From CAZKAP01 sp964550895 (GTDB lineage Bacteria; Bacteroidota; Bacteroidia; Flavobacteriales; Flavobacteriaceae), in assembly GCA_964550895.1 (NCBI GenBank), contig CAZKAP010000009.1:7039-71038 (forward strand): a DNA stretch of 64,000 nt, written 5' to 3'. The notes beneath the pieces are model-generated. The model searched no databases. It was not told where the DNA came from and was given only the letters and a program-made list of their open reading frames with translations. Shown one piece after another: positions 1 to 7,132 of the stretch (position 1 is its first letter; the number at the start of each line of letters is the position of its first letter). Made by a program: the position numbers and the translations under genes.

Positions 1-748
1 CTTTGTTTTTGCCACCTCCACGGGGCGCCGCAGCCCAGACCCGGGCCGCCAGGCGGCTGAAAGGCAGGGATTGGATGTATACTATTCCGGGGCCTCTCAG
101 GGTGGCGTAGAACAGGCCTTCTCCCCCGAACAGGGTATTCTTGATTCCCCCAATGAATTGAATGTCGTAATCCACATCCTTGGTGAAGCCGATGATACAA
201 CCGGTATCGACCTTCAAAACCTCGCCAGGGGCCAGTTCCTTTCGGGCGGTAGTACCCCCTGCATGGACGAAAGCCATTCCGTCCCCTTCGAGTTTCTGCA
301 TAATGAAACCCTCTCCTCCGAAGAATCCGCGACCCAGTTTTCGGGAAAATTCGATACCCACGGAAACTCCCTTGGCCGCACAAAGGAAGGCGTCCTTCTG
401 GCAGATAAATCTTCCGCCTTTCTCATGCAGGTCGATGGGTATGATTTTGCCGGGATACGGAGAGGCAAAACAGACGTGTTTCTTTCCCTGCCCTTCGTTT
501 AAAAATGCCGTCATAAAGAGCTTCTCTCCGGTGAGCAGCCGCTTTCCAGCCGAGAAAAGGGACCCCAATACACCGGAATTCTGATTGGATCCGTCTCCGA
601 AAATGGTTTCCATCTTGATCTCCTGGTCCATCATCATAAAGCTTCCGGGTTCGGCTATGGCCGCCTCCTGAGGGTCGAGTTCAATCTCGACATACTGCAT
701 TTCCTCACCGTGAATGTGGTAGTCGATTTCGTGATTTTGCGTATTCAT
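1..748 (-). CDS. AIM24 / TIGR00266 family protein, 3' end outside window
   Basis: The start is the ATG at 748 (MNTQNHEIDYHIHGEEMQYV). The frame stays open to the left edge, giving about 248 residues with no stop, so the C-terminus is missing. The order of segments (PGSFMMMDQEIKMETIFGDG, then a Gly/Ser turn, LLTGEKLFMTAF, SPYPGKIIPIDL, GRGFFGGEGFIMQKLEGDG, and HAGG..ELAPGE) matches the AIM24 family, a beta-rich fold related to TRAP-like/tryptophan-RNA-binding folds. Its bacterial function is unknown. It lies 43 bp downstream of the DUF4442 gene on the same strand, so the two are probably co-transcribed. There is no signal peptide, so it is likely cytosolic. Confidence 0.85.
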   Translation of the reverse strand, partial: MNTQNHEIDYHIHGEEMQYVEIELDPQEAAIAEPGSFMMMDQEIKMETIFGDGSNQNSGVLGSLFSAGKRLLTGEKLFMTAFLNEGQGKKHVCFASPYPGKIIPIDLHEKGGRFICQKDAFLCAAKGVSVGIEFSRKLGRGFFGGEGFIMQKLEGDGMAFVHAGGTTARKELAPGEVLKVDTGCIIGFTKDVDYDIQFIGGIKNTLFGGEGLFYATLRGPGIVYIQSLPFSRLAARVWAAAPRGGGKNK

Positions 749-791
749 GAATATTGGTTTTATTCGGTAAGTCTCCGTCTTTAGAGCTTCG

Positions 792-1253
792 TTACGAGTC
801 GGGTCTCTTTTTACTCCTGACCGACCATTCGAATTCAAAGGTTGCGACCACATCGCCCTGTTCGTCCCGACCGACGGACTTCATCCAGAAGGTCTGCCCC
901 TCGCCGCTTTCCAGGGCTCTCGAAATGGCCGAACGGCTTAGCGCTCCATCCTCACAAGTGAACCGGATCCGACCCCTGGCTTTCTTGCTGAACGTAGCCC
1001 GGTTACTGACCACCAACATGGACACGGGCGATCCAGTAGAACGGATGTCCCGGAGTACCATGGCTCCTGCACTGAGTTCAGCCGCCATCCCCTGCACGGC
1101 CCAGAACATCGAACGGAACGGATTCTGATTGATCCATTGGTAACGCACCCGGGTTTCGGCCTTTTCTTCGCCCAGTTCGGATAGACGCACCCCGCAGATC
1201 CAGGCAGAGGGCAGTATGAGCAAGAGGTTACGGTTAAATGTTGACGCGTTCAT
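792..1253 (-). CDS. DUF4442 family hotdog-fold (thioesterase-like) protein
   Basis: This is a 153-residue protein. The central segment NPFRSMFWAVQGMAAELSAG followed by a beta-rich half with FSKKARGRIRFTC is typical of DUF4442, a hotdog-fold group related to acyl-CoA thioesterases (PaaI/YiiD-like). Substrate and physiological role are not established. It starts at ATG 1253 and is first in a short minus-strand unit with the AIM24-like gene. The upstream side faces the divergent DUF4870 gene across 156 bp. Confidence 0.75.
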   Translation of the reverse strand: MNASTFNRNLLLILPSAWICGVRLSELGEEKAETRVRYQWINQNPFRSMFWAVQGMAAELSAGAMVLRDIRSTGSPVSMLVVSNRATFSKKARGRIRFTCEDGALSRSAISRALESGEGQTFWMKSVGRDEQGDVVATFEFEWSVRSKKRPDS

Positions 1254-1320
1254 GCGCTGGTTTTACACAAATGTACCATAAATGAGGGCTCGGTTAAATC
1301 TTAATAATCAGTTAAAGTAA

Positions 1321-1343
1321 AGTACTTTGTATTGCATAGTACT
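1321..1343. promoter_or_regulatory. Palindromic operator, probable PadR site
   Basis: A 23-bp inverted repeat has arms AGTACTTTG and CATAGTACT around TATTG (9-bp arms, one mismatch). It lies 13 bp upstream of a TATATTTG -7 element and covers the position where the -33 element should sit. A repressor bound here would block the promoter. PadR proteins usually bind such dyads and repress their own operons. The padR gene is the second gene downstream, so self-control is the simplest reading, but this is inferred. Confidence 0.6.
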
Positions 1344-1355
1344 ATTTTAACAATA

Positions 1356-1363
1356 TATATTTG
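1356..1363 (+). promoter_or_regulatory. Bacteroidota -7 promoter element for the DUF4870-padR-pspC-GIN unit
   Basis: TATATTTG is an exact match to the Bacteroidota housekeeping -7 consensus TAnnTTTG. A TTG at 1332-1334, 21 bp upstream, can serve as the -33 part and lies inside the palindrome at 1321-1343. Transcription would start near 1370, leaving about 40 nt of leader before the ATG at 1410. Confidence 0.55.
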
Positions 1364-1409
1364 TAACAAAAGCTACCTTGAGTAGTCTATTCCATAAAAC
1401 CTGACTGCA

Positions 1410-1883
1410 ATGATCCATCAACGAGAGAAGAATATTTCGTCGCTGATACACGTGTCGACCTTCTCGAAGTATTTCATTCCTTTTGGCAATTTTATTCTAC
1501 CCCTGCTGCTGTGGTCCGGCAGCCGGAAGGAGTCGGCTTTCGTGGATCACCACGGAAAGCAGGCGCTGAATTTTCAGCTGAGCCTGCTCATGTACGCTAT
1601 AATTGCCGGTATAGTGAGCATACCGTTTTTCGTAGGGGCGTTTCCCAATCTGTTCGAACACGGTCTCCCCGATTTGGGAAGATTACACAAGCTGAACAAC
1701 TTCAATGTTCACCTGAGAGACTCGGACATCTTATGGGGGCGCATCCTCTGGCCGGCCGGCATAACGGGACTGATCCAATTGGGCCTGTTTGCGATTAATG
1801 TAGTGTACAGTATACTCGCCGTAGTGCGAAGCAGCGAAGGGCAGTGGTTTACATACCCCATTAGCCTGAAGTTTATCAAGTAA
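1410..1883 (+). CDS. DUF4870 family small membrane protein
   Basis: This 157-residue protein has the DUF4870 signature: a polar N-terminus, a first hydrophobic segment (YFIPFGNFILPLLLW) running into KESAFVDHHGKQALNFQLS, then two further membrane segments (LLMYAIIAGIVSIPFFVGAF and ITGLIQLGLFAINVVYSILAVV). The His-His-Gly-Lys-Gln-Ala-Leu-Asn-Phe-Gln stretch is the conserved family feature. Function is unknown. In flavobacteria it commonly travels with PadR/PspC genes, as here. It is the first gene behind the palindromic operator, and padR follows after 146 bp with no terminator in between. Confidence 0.8.
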   Translation: MIHQREKNISSLIHVSTFSKYFIPFGNFILPLLLWSGSRKESAFVDHHGKQALNFQLSLLMYAIIAGIVSIPFFVGAFPNLFEHGLPDLGRLHKLNNFNVHLRDSDILWGRILWPAGITGLIQLGLFAINVVYSILAVVRSSEGQWFTYPISLKFIK

Positions 1884-2029
1884 TCGCATCCGATGAACAG
1901 CGGAGTTTATTCATATCAATCAACATCACCCCGTCGGGCAGTATATCCCGGCCAATCCTTATCTGAAGCGGGTCCGGTTCCCTATGAAACCGGCCTGCGA
2001 CAGACAGGTTTAACCCTCATGGCAAGAAG

Positions 2030-2377
2030 ATGAAGATCGAAAACACCAAGGCCCAGATGCGTAAAGGCGTCCTGGAGTACTGCATACTATCGGTACTGCA
2101 GGTCAAAGACCTATACGCTTCGGAGATCCTCGGCACCCTCAAGGAGGCTCGAATGCTGGTGGTGGAAGGAACCATCTATCCGCTGCTGACCCGTCTGAAG
2201 AATGCGGGGCTCCTCGAGTACCGCTGGGAGGAATCCAACTCTGGGCCGCCGCGAAAGTACTATTCACTAACCGGGAAAGGACGTGACTTCCTCAAGGAGC
2301 TCAACACCACCTGGATGGAGCTTCAGGAAGCCGTTCATCTTGTAACCACGAACCATAAGCCCAATTCCGATGAATAA
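2030..2377 (+). CDS. PadR family transcriptional regulator
   Basis: This 115-residue winged-helix repressor has the PadR pattern GVLEYCILSVLQ, LYASEILGTLKEA, VVEGTIYPLLTRLKNAGLLEY, RKYYSLTGKGRDFLKEL. The C-terminal dimerisation helix is short. It overlaps the start of the PspC gene by 8 bp, so translation is coupled. PadR next to PspC and GIN proteins is a common Bacteroidota arrangement thought to respond to envelope stress. The palindrome upstream of the DUF4870 gene is its likely target (inference). Confidence 0.9.
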   Translation: MKIENTKAQMRKGVLEYCILSVLQVKDLYASEILGTLKEARMLVVEGTIYPLLTRLKNAGLLEYRWEESNSGPPRKYYSLTGKGRDFLKELNTTWMELQEAVHLVTTNHKPNSDE

Positions 2378-4082
2378 AACCGTAACCATTAATCTCGCCA
2401 ACACCGTCTTTCACATAGACGAGGGTGCCTATGAGGTTCTTCGCGCCTATCTGGAATCCATACGCACCTCCTTCGAACGCACCGAAGGCAGGGACGAAAT
2501 ACTGGCTGACATCGAAGCGAGGATCGCCGAGCTCTTCAGCGATCGCATGGTCACCGAAAGGCAGGTGATTACCCAGAAGGATGTAGACGACATTATTGTC
2601 ATCATGGGACAGCCCGAGGACTACCACGTGGACGAGGACGTATTCGAAGACGAAGACTCCGGGAAGGGCAAGAGCGAGGGGGAAACCGCGGAAAAGCGTA
2701 AGAACCGAAAGCTCTACCGGGACATGGATAACAACTATATCGGCGGAGTATGCCAGGGACTGTCGTATTATCTGGGTATGGATACCATCTGGGTGCGACT
2801 CCTGTTTGTACTGTTGACCGTATTCGGCAATGGTTTTGGAATACTGGTATACCTGGTTCTCTGGATTCTGGTTCCGGAAGCCCAGACGACTGCGGAAAAA
2901 CTGGACATGAAGGGCGAGCCCGTTAATATCAGCAATATTGAGAAGAAAGTAAAGGAGGGGTTTGATTCGGTAGCCGACTCGGTCAAGAATGTGGACTATC
3001 AGAAGATGGGCGACTCGGTAAAAGGAGGTTCCCAGCGCTTCTTCGGTGGACTCGCTGAGGTACTTACCTTTCTCTTTCAGCTCGTCGCCAAACTGGTCGG
3101 ACTGGTATTGGTCCTTACCGGTGGCGCCACACTGATCGCCCTGTTTTTGAGCCTGTTCTCTCTGGGCATGCTGGAATGGGTAGACTTTCCAGGCATTGAA
3201 TGGTGGGAGCTTTTCGAATCCACCGATCTGCCCATGTGGATGCTGGCTACCTTATCGTTCCTGGCATTGGGAATACCCTTCTACCTCATGATGTATCTGG
3301 GGCTGCGCTTGCTGATCAGCACGCTGAAGTCTATGGGGTGGGCCGCCAAGATTATACTGATCGTTGTCTGGCTGGCCGCTACCTCAGCCCTTGTGGTTAT
3401 CGGTGCCCAACAGAGTGCGGAATACGCCATACGGGAACGGGTGGTCACCCGCGATAATCTGGGACTGCTGCAAGAAAACGACACCCTGTATATCGATTTC
3501 AGTTCTATGGACGAGCTGAAATGGGACCGGAGCATCTCCCTGGGAGGCTTCCGAGTCGTTGAAGACGAGGAAGACCACACCTTCTTCCTGTCCGATGATG
3601 TTCGCATGGATATACTGGCCAGCCCCTCAGACAGCCTGGACATTCAGGTCGATAGAAGGGCCCGTGGAGCAAGGCGGTCAGACGCACGAAGGAGGGCCGA
3701 AGGTATCGAATTTGACTACCGTCTCCAGGACGGAGTGTTGTCTATGGATGGCTACTTCATCACCGACAGTGAGCATAAGCTCAGGGATCAGTCCCTGGGA
3801 CTCAAGCTGTACGTGCCCCGGGGTACCGTACTGGTTCTCAAAGGGAATATTTACAAGCATCTGGGCTGGCAGACCGATATGACTCCGAGCAAGACGCGCT
3901 TCCACTTCGGGCAGCACATCTGGCAGATGGGCCCTGAGGGGGTTTTGAATTGCCAGGACTGCGAGGAAGAAGAACCTGAGGGGTCTGAAATCGACACCAT
4001 ACAGGAAGATGAGGTTCCTCTGGTCGAGGAGGTCAGTGCCTATAACATATTGGACAAGTATTACGAATGCCTCTGGTGCTAG
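2370..4082 (+). CDS. PspC-domain envelope stress protein
   Basis: This is a 570-residue membrane protein. Residues 1-90 form the conserved Bacteroidota N-terminal region (NLANTVFHIDEGAYEVLRAY). Residues about 112-173 are the PspC domain (KLYRDMDNNYIGGVCQGLSY followed by two close membrane segments). Further membrane segments lie at about 230-265, 285-310 and 325-345. The remainder is a predicted extracytoplasmic beta-rich part (YIDFSSMDELKWD; GLKLYVPRGTVLVLKGN) ending in an acidic tail with CQDCEEEE and a terminal Cys-Leu-Trp-Cys. PspC proteins sense membrane stress in the phage-shock system, but the exact role of this long form is unknown. It is coupled to padR upstream and followed 33 bp later by the GIN lipoprotein. 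Confidence 0.88.
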   Translation: MNKTVTINLANTVFHIDEGAYEVLRAYLESIRTSFERTEGRDEILADIEARIAELFSDRMVTERQVITQKDVDDIIVIMGQPEDYHVDEDVFEDEDSGKGKSEGETAEKRKNRKLYRDMDNNYIGGVCQGLSYYLGMDTIWVRLLFVLLTVFGNGFGILVYLVLWILVPEAQTTAEKLDMKGEPVNISNIEKKVKEGFDSVADSVKNVDYQKMGDSVKGGSQRFFGGLAEVLTFLFQLVAKLVGLVLVLTGGATLIALFLSLFSLGMLEWVDFPGIEWWELFESTDLPMWMLATLSFLALGIPFYLMMYLGLRLLISTLKSMGWAAKIILIVVWLAATSALVVIGAQQSAEYAIRERVVTRDNLGLLQENDTLYIDFSSMDELKWDRSISLGGFRVVEDEEDHTFFLSDDVRMDILASPSDSLDIQVDRRARGARRSDARRRAEGIEFDYRLQDGVLSMDGYFITDSEHKLRDQSLGLKLYVPRGTVLVLKGNIYKHLGWQTDMTPSKTRFHFGQHIWQMGPEGVLNCQDCEEEEPEGSEIDTIQEDEVPLVEEVSAYNILDKYYECLWC

Positions 4083-4115
4083 CAGAAAAAGAATTATCAA
4101 TAAACAATAACTATC

Positions 4116-4829
4116 ATGAAAACAAAATGGATTTTTGGAGTGGCCTTAATCGGATTACTGGCCACCTCTTGTATTAACTTCAACACTGGCGTACAGGGCA
4201 ATGGCGAAGTCATCAGCCAGGAGCGCAGCGTGAATGAGCCCTTTACCGAGATCTCGGCCTCGGAAGGACTGGATGTATTTATCACCCAGGGAGAAACCTC
4301 CACCATTAAGGTGGAAGCCGACAGCAATGTGATCGACCTGATCGCGACCGATATCAAGGAAGGGAAACTACGGCTCCACACCATCGAAGGTATAGGCAGA
4401 GCCACCAAGTCGGTCTATGTTACCTTACCTGAAATTACGGCTATACAGGCAACCAGCGGATCCGATGTCGTAACGGAGAATACGCTCCGGGGAACGGAGA
4501 TCCATCTTTCGGTAAGCAGTGGAGCGGACCTGACCGCGACGGTGGTCGCAGAATCCCTGGAAGCCGAAACCAGCAGTGGAGGAAGCATGCGGATAACCGG
4601 CGAGACCGATGCCCTCAAAGCAGGTGCTAGCAGCGGATCCGACCTCAAAGCAGGAGAACTGATGGCTAAAAACGTAACGGCCTCCGCCAGCAGCGGCGCC
4701 TTTGTGAAGGTTCACGCCAGCGAAAACCTGGTGGCCGATGCCAGCAGCGGCGCAGATATCCGCTATTCAGGCGGAGCCCAGGTCAATCGGACCAAGAGTG
4801 CAGGAGGCAACGTTTCTTCGGACAACTAA
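4116..4829 (+). CDS. GIN-domain (DUF2807) lipoprotein
   Basis: This 237-residue protein has a lipobox ending at Cys19 (LIGLLATSC). It is followed by a DUF2807/GIN domain made of short beta-strand repeats rich in Ser-Ser-Gly (ATSGSDVVTEN, VSSGADLTA, TSSGGSMRITGE, ASSGSDLKAGE, SSGADIRYSGG), the pattern of a right-handed beta-helix. It is exported and lipid-anchored. Function is unknown. GIN proteins regularly follow PspC genes in this phylum, and the terminator just downstream marks the end of this unit. Confidence 0.88.
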   Translation: MKTKWIFGVALIGLLATSCINFNTGVQGNGEVISQERSVNEPFTEISASEGLDVFITQGETSTIKVEADSNVIDLIATDIKEGKLRLHTIEGIGRATKSVYVTLPEITAIQATSGSDVVTENTLRGTEIHLSVSSGADLTATVVAESLEAETSSGGSMRITGETDALKAGASSGSDLKAGELMAKNVTASASSGAFVKVHASENLVADASSGADIRYSGGAQVNRTKSAGGNVSSDN

Positions 4830-4851
4830 GCCGATTGCGGAACTGAGACAG

Positions 4852-4884
4852 AACGTCGGGTCCTTTAGATCCGGCGTTTTTTAT
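4852..4884 (+). terminator. Rho-independent terminator of the padR-pspC-GIN unit
   Basis: An 11-bp stem (AACGTCGGGTC with GATCCGGCGTT, two G-T wobbles) closes a CTTTA loop and runs into a T tract. It starts 22 bp after the GIN stop codon. Confidence 0.85.
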
Positions 4885-5019
4885 TTCGGCAGGGTATGGG
4901 TTTCAGGGCTATAAAAAAGGACTGCTGTTACCGAAACCCCAAAAATGAATATACTTTGATTCTCGTATACTCTGGCAACAGTCAGTCCCCATTCTGTCTC
5001 GAAAAGATAGTGAATATAT

Positions 5020-5988
5020 CTACACCTCAGCTTCCTCGCCAGAAGAAACCATGGCCAGGTAGCGCTCCGCGTCCAGTGCGGCCATACAGCCCGTTCCGGC
5101 GGCCGTGACTGCCTGACGGTATTCCTTATCCTGTGCATCCCCGCAGGCAAAGACACCCGGTTTATTGGTGCGGGTGGTCCGGGGATTTGTGACGATATAG
5201 CCCGTTTCGTCCATATCGATCTGACCCTTGAAAATTTGGGTATTGGGGGTATGGCCGATGGCGATGAAAAGGCCCTTAACCGCTATTTCCTCCTTCTCTC
5301 CATTCTGGTTATTAAAGATGCGGAGGCCTTCGACTGTCTGGTCTCCCAGTACTTCGTCGATCTCAGTAAAATAGCGAATGTCTATATTATCTATGCTGTT
5401 CACCCGATGCTGCAGCGCCTTGGACGCCCGCATCTCGCCCTTTCGGACCAGCATGGTCACTGAATTACAGATCTTGGCCAGGTAAGATGCCTCTTCGGCT
5501 GCCGTATCTCCGCCACCTACGATGGCCACATCTTCGCCTTTATAAAAGAATCCATCGCATACCGCACAGGCCGAAACGCCTCCTCCCCGGAGTCGCTGCT
5601 CGGAGGGCAGTCCCAGGTATTTGGCCGAGGCCCCGGTCGCGATAATGACAGTCTCTGCCTCAATGAAGGTTTGGTTGTCGATCACTACTCTGTGAATACC
5701 CCCGGGCGTATCGCTCAGGGTGACCTCGGTGGCCATTCCAATGCGGACCTCCGTACCAAACCTCTCGGCCTGCTGCTGCAGTTCGACCATCATCGTGGGT
5801 CCATCCACGCCCTTGGGGTAGCCGGGAAAATTGTCGACTTCGGTGGTTGTGGTCAGCTGACCTCCAGGTTCCATACCCGTGTAAACCACGGGTTTCAGGT
5901 CTGCCCGTGCCGCGTAGATGGCCGCGGTGTATCCTGCCGGGCCCGATCCGATGATTAACGTTTTGATACGCTCAATATCTGTGCTCAT
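5020..5988 (-). CDS. trxB: Thioredoxin-disulfide reductase
   Basis: This 322-residue flavoprotein transfers electrons from NADPH through FAD and a redox disulfide to thioredoxin in the cytosol. Visible features are the FAD Rossmann motif IIGSGPAGYTAAIYAARA near the N-terminus, the active-site CAVC followed by DGFFY, the NADPH-binding VGGGDTAAEEASYLAKI, and the C-terminal FAD motif GVFACGDAQDKEYRQAVTAA. The length is normal for the low-molecular-weight family. It is a single-gene unit with a TAnnTTTG -7 element just upstream. Confidence 0.97.
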   Translation of the reverse strand: MSTDIERIKTLIIGSGPAGYTAAIYAARADLKPVVYTGMEPGGQLTTTTEVDNFPGYPKGVDGPTMMVELQQQAERFGTEVRIGMATEVTLSDTPGGIHRVVIDNQTFIEAETVIIATGASAKYLGLPSEQRLRGGGVSACAVCDGFFYKGEDVAIVGGGDTAAEEASYLAKICNSVTMLVRKGEMRASKALQHRVNSIDNIDIRYFTEIDEVLGDQTVEGLRIFNNQNGEKEEIAVKGLFIAIGHTPNTQIFKGQIDMDETGYIVTNPRTTRTNKPGVFACGDAQDKEYRQAVTAAGTGCMAALDAERYLAMVSSGEEAEV

Positions 5989-6014
5989 GTCTCTGTATTG
6001 CTGAGATGTTTTTG

Positions 6015-6022
6015 CAAAAGTA
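6015..6022 (-). promoter_or_regulatory. -7 promoter element for trxB
   Basis: On the minus strand this reads TACTTTTG, an exact TAnnTTTG match, followed by GC and an A-rich leader of about 25 nt to the trxB ATG. A good TTTG at -33 is not evident. Confidence 0.5.
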
Positions 6023-6271
6023 GTAGTTTCGAACCGTTCCTTACATCGGCCTCAGGGTCCGCTATATTTATGTTAAAGTTGAAATCGAATCGATTTTTTC
6101 CCGCATTTTTGCCGGTGGACTATAAACGAAGCGATTATGACAATTTCAGCCTGTCTTGCCGAATGCAATAAACCGGAAAAGGATCGCTCAGCGTTCAAAA
6201 TCTGCCGGTTCTAAGGTATTGACTCCCGTTATCCCCTGACCCATCTTTCGTTTCACATTAAACAGACCGCC

Positions 6272-6805
6272 GTGGAAAGTTCTGCCAATATGTACCTGAT
6301 GAAGGCCATCGATGCCTACCCCTACTCCCTGGAAGAAGCCCTGGAGTCCCTTCAGTATGCGCTCTCCTACGAACCCGATAATGCCCGGGCCCTCAGCCTG
6401 ATGGGTAAGATTCAAAGCGAACACATGCAGGATTACGATACCGCCCAGCACTACTTCAGGAAGGCTCTGGAAAGCGATATCGACCTGCCCATTATCTATC
6501 CCGACTACATCCATACTCTGATTTTAGCCGAGGAATACGCACATGCAGAGGAACTGCTCCATTTTGCCTTCGGAATCAAGGCCACCGACAAGGCCCGACT
6601 GTACGAACTGAACGGTCAGTTGCTGGAAAGGCAGCGCCGTTTTCGGGAAGCCATGGGCCACTACAGGATCGCTTTCGAACTCAGCATCTCCTCGGAAACC
6701 TGCGAGATCATGGAGGATCATATGCGAAGACTAAAGAAAAAACTGCCTAAGAAAAAGAAGCCGAAGGCGAAGAAAACCGGCAGCAGCAAGGAATCTTCTA
6801 ACTGA
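6272..6805 (+). CDS. TPR-repeat protein
   Basis: This protein of up to 177 residues is made of tetratricopeptide-like helix pairs (YSLEEALESLQYALSYEPDN, ARALSLMGKIQ, DYDTAQHYFRKALESD, YAHAEELLHFAF, RLYELNGQLLERQRRF, EAMGHYRIAFEL). It ends in a very basic tail of about 30 residues with KKKLPKKKKPKAKK. No signal peptide is seen, so it is a cytosolic scaffold of unknown partner. The longest frame starts at GTG 6272; an ATG at 6290 (MYLMKAIDAYP) is equally possible. The 3' end overlaps the convergent ABM gene by 8 bp. Confidence 0.75.
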   Translation: MESSANMYLMKAIDAYPYSLEEALESLQYALSYEPDNARALSLMGKIQSEHMQDYDTAQHYFRKALESDIDLPIIYPDYIHTLILAEEYAHAEELLHFAFGIKATDKARLYELNGQLLERQRRFREAMGHYRIAFELSISSETCEIMEDHMRRLKKKLPKKKKPKAKKTGSSKESSN

Positions 6806-7130
6806 ATTCGGGACCGCCGTATTCCCGGGTTACCAGGGCGATGCGTATCCGGTAGGACCGGTACCATGCCTCTTTTCCCTTCTGCTGTGCCTCTTGATGC
6901 TCCAAATCCTGCTTCCATGCCCGGATGGATTCCAAATCCTTCCAGTACGACACTGTGATTCCCAGCCCGTCACGGGCGTGTTCCACACCTAAAAAGCCCG
7001 GTTGCAGCCGGGCTTTTTCCATCATTTTTTCCGCCATCCGGTCATAAGCCGGGGTATCCTCACGACGGACCGAAGTGAACACGACCGCATAATACGGGGG
7101 CTCGGTAGTATGTAAGACGGGCATAGCCAA
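6798..7130 (-). CDS. Antibiotic biosynthesis monooxygenase (ABM) domain protein
   Basis: This 110-residue protein has a single ABM ferredoxin-like barrel: YYAVVFTSVRRED, a helix with RMAEKMMEKARLQPGFLGVEHARDG, then ITVSYWKDLESIRAWKQD and a helix with HQEAQQKGKEAWY. These dimeric proteins include small monooxygenases and heme-degrading enzymes. The specific reaction cannot be told from sequence. It starts 2 bp after the stop of the upstream zinc protease, so the two are co-transcribed. Confidence 0.85.
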   Translation of the reverse strand: MAMPVLHTTEPPYYAVVFTSVRREDTPAYDRMAEKMMEKARLQPGFLGVEHARDGLGITVSYWKDLESIRAWKQDLEHQEAQQKGKEAWYRSYRIRIALVTREYGGPEFS

Positions 7131-7132
7131 TT

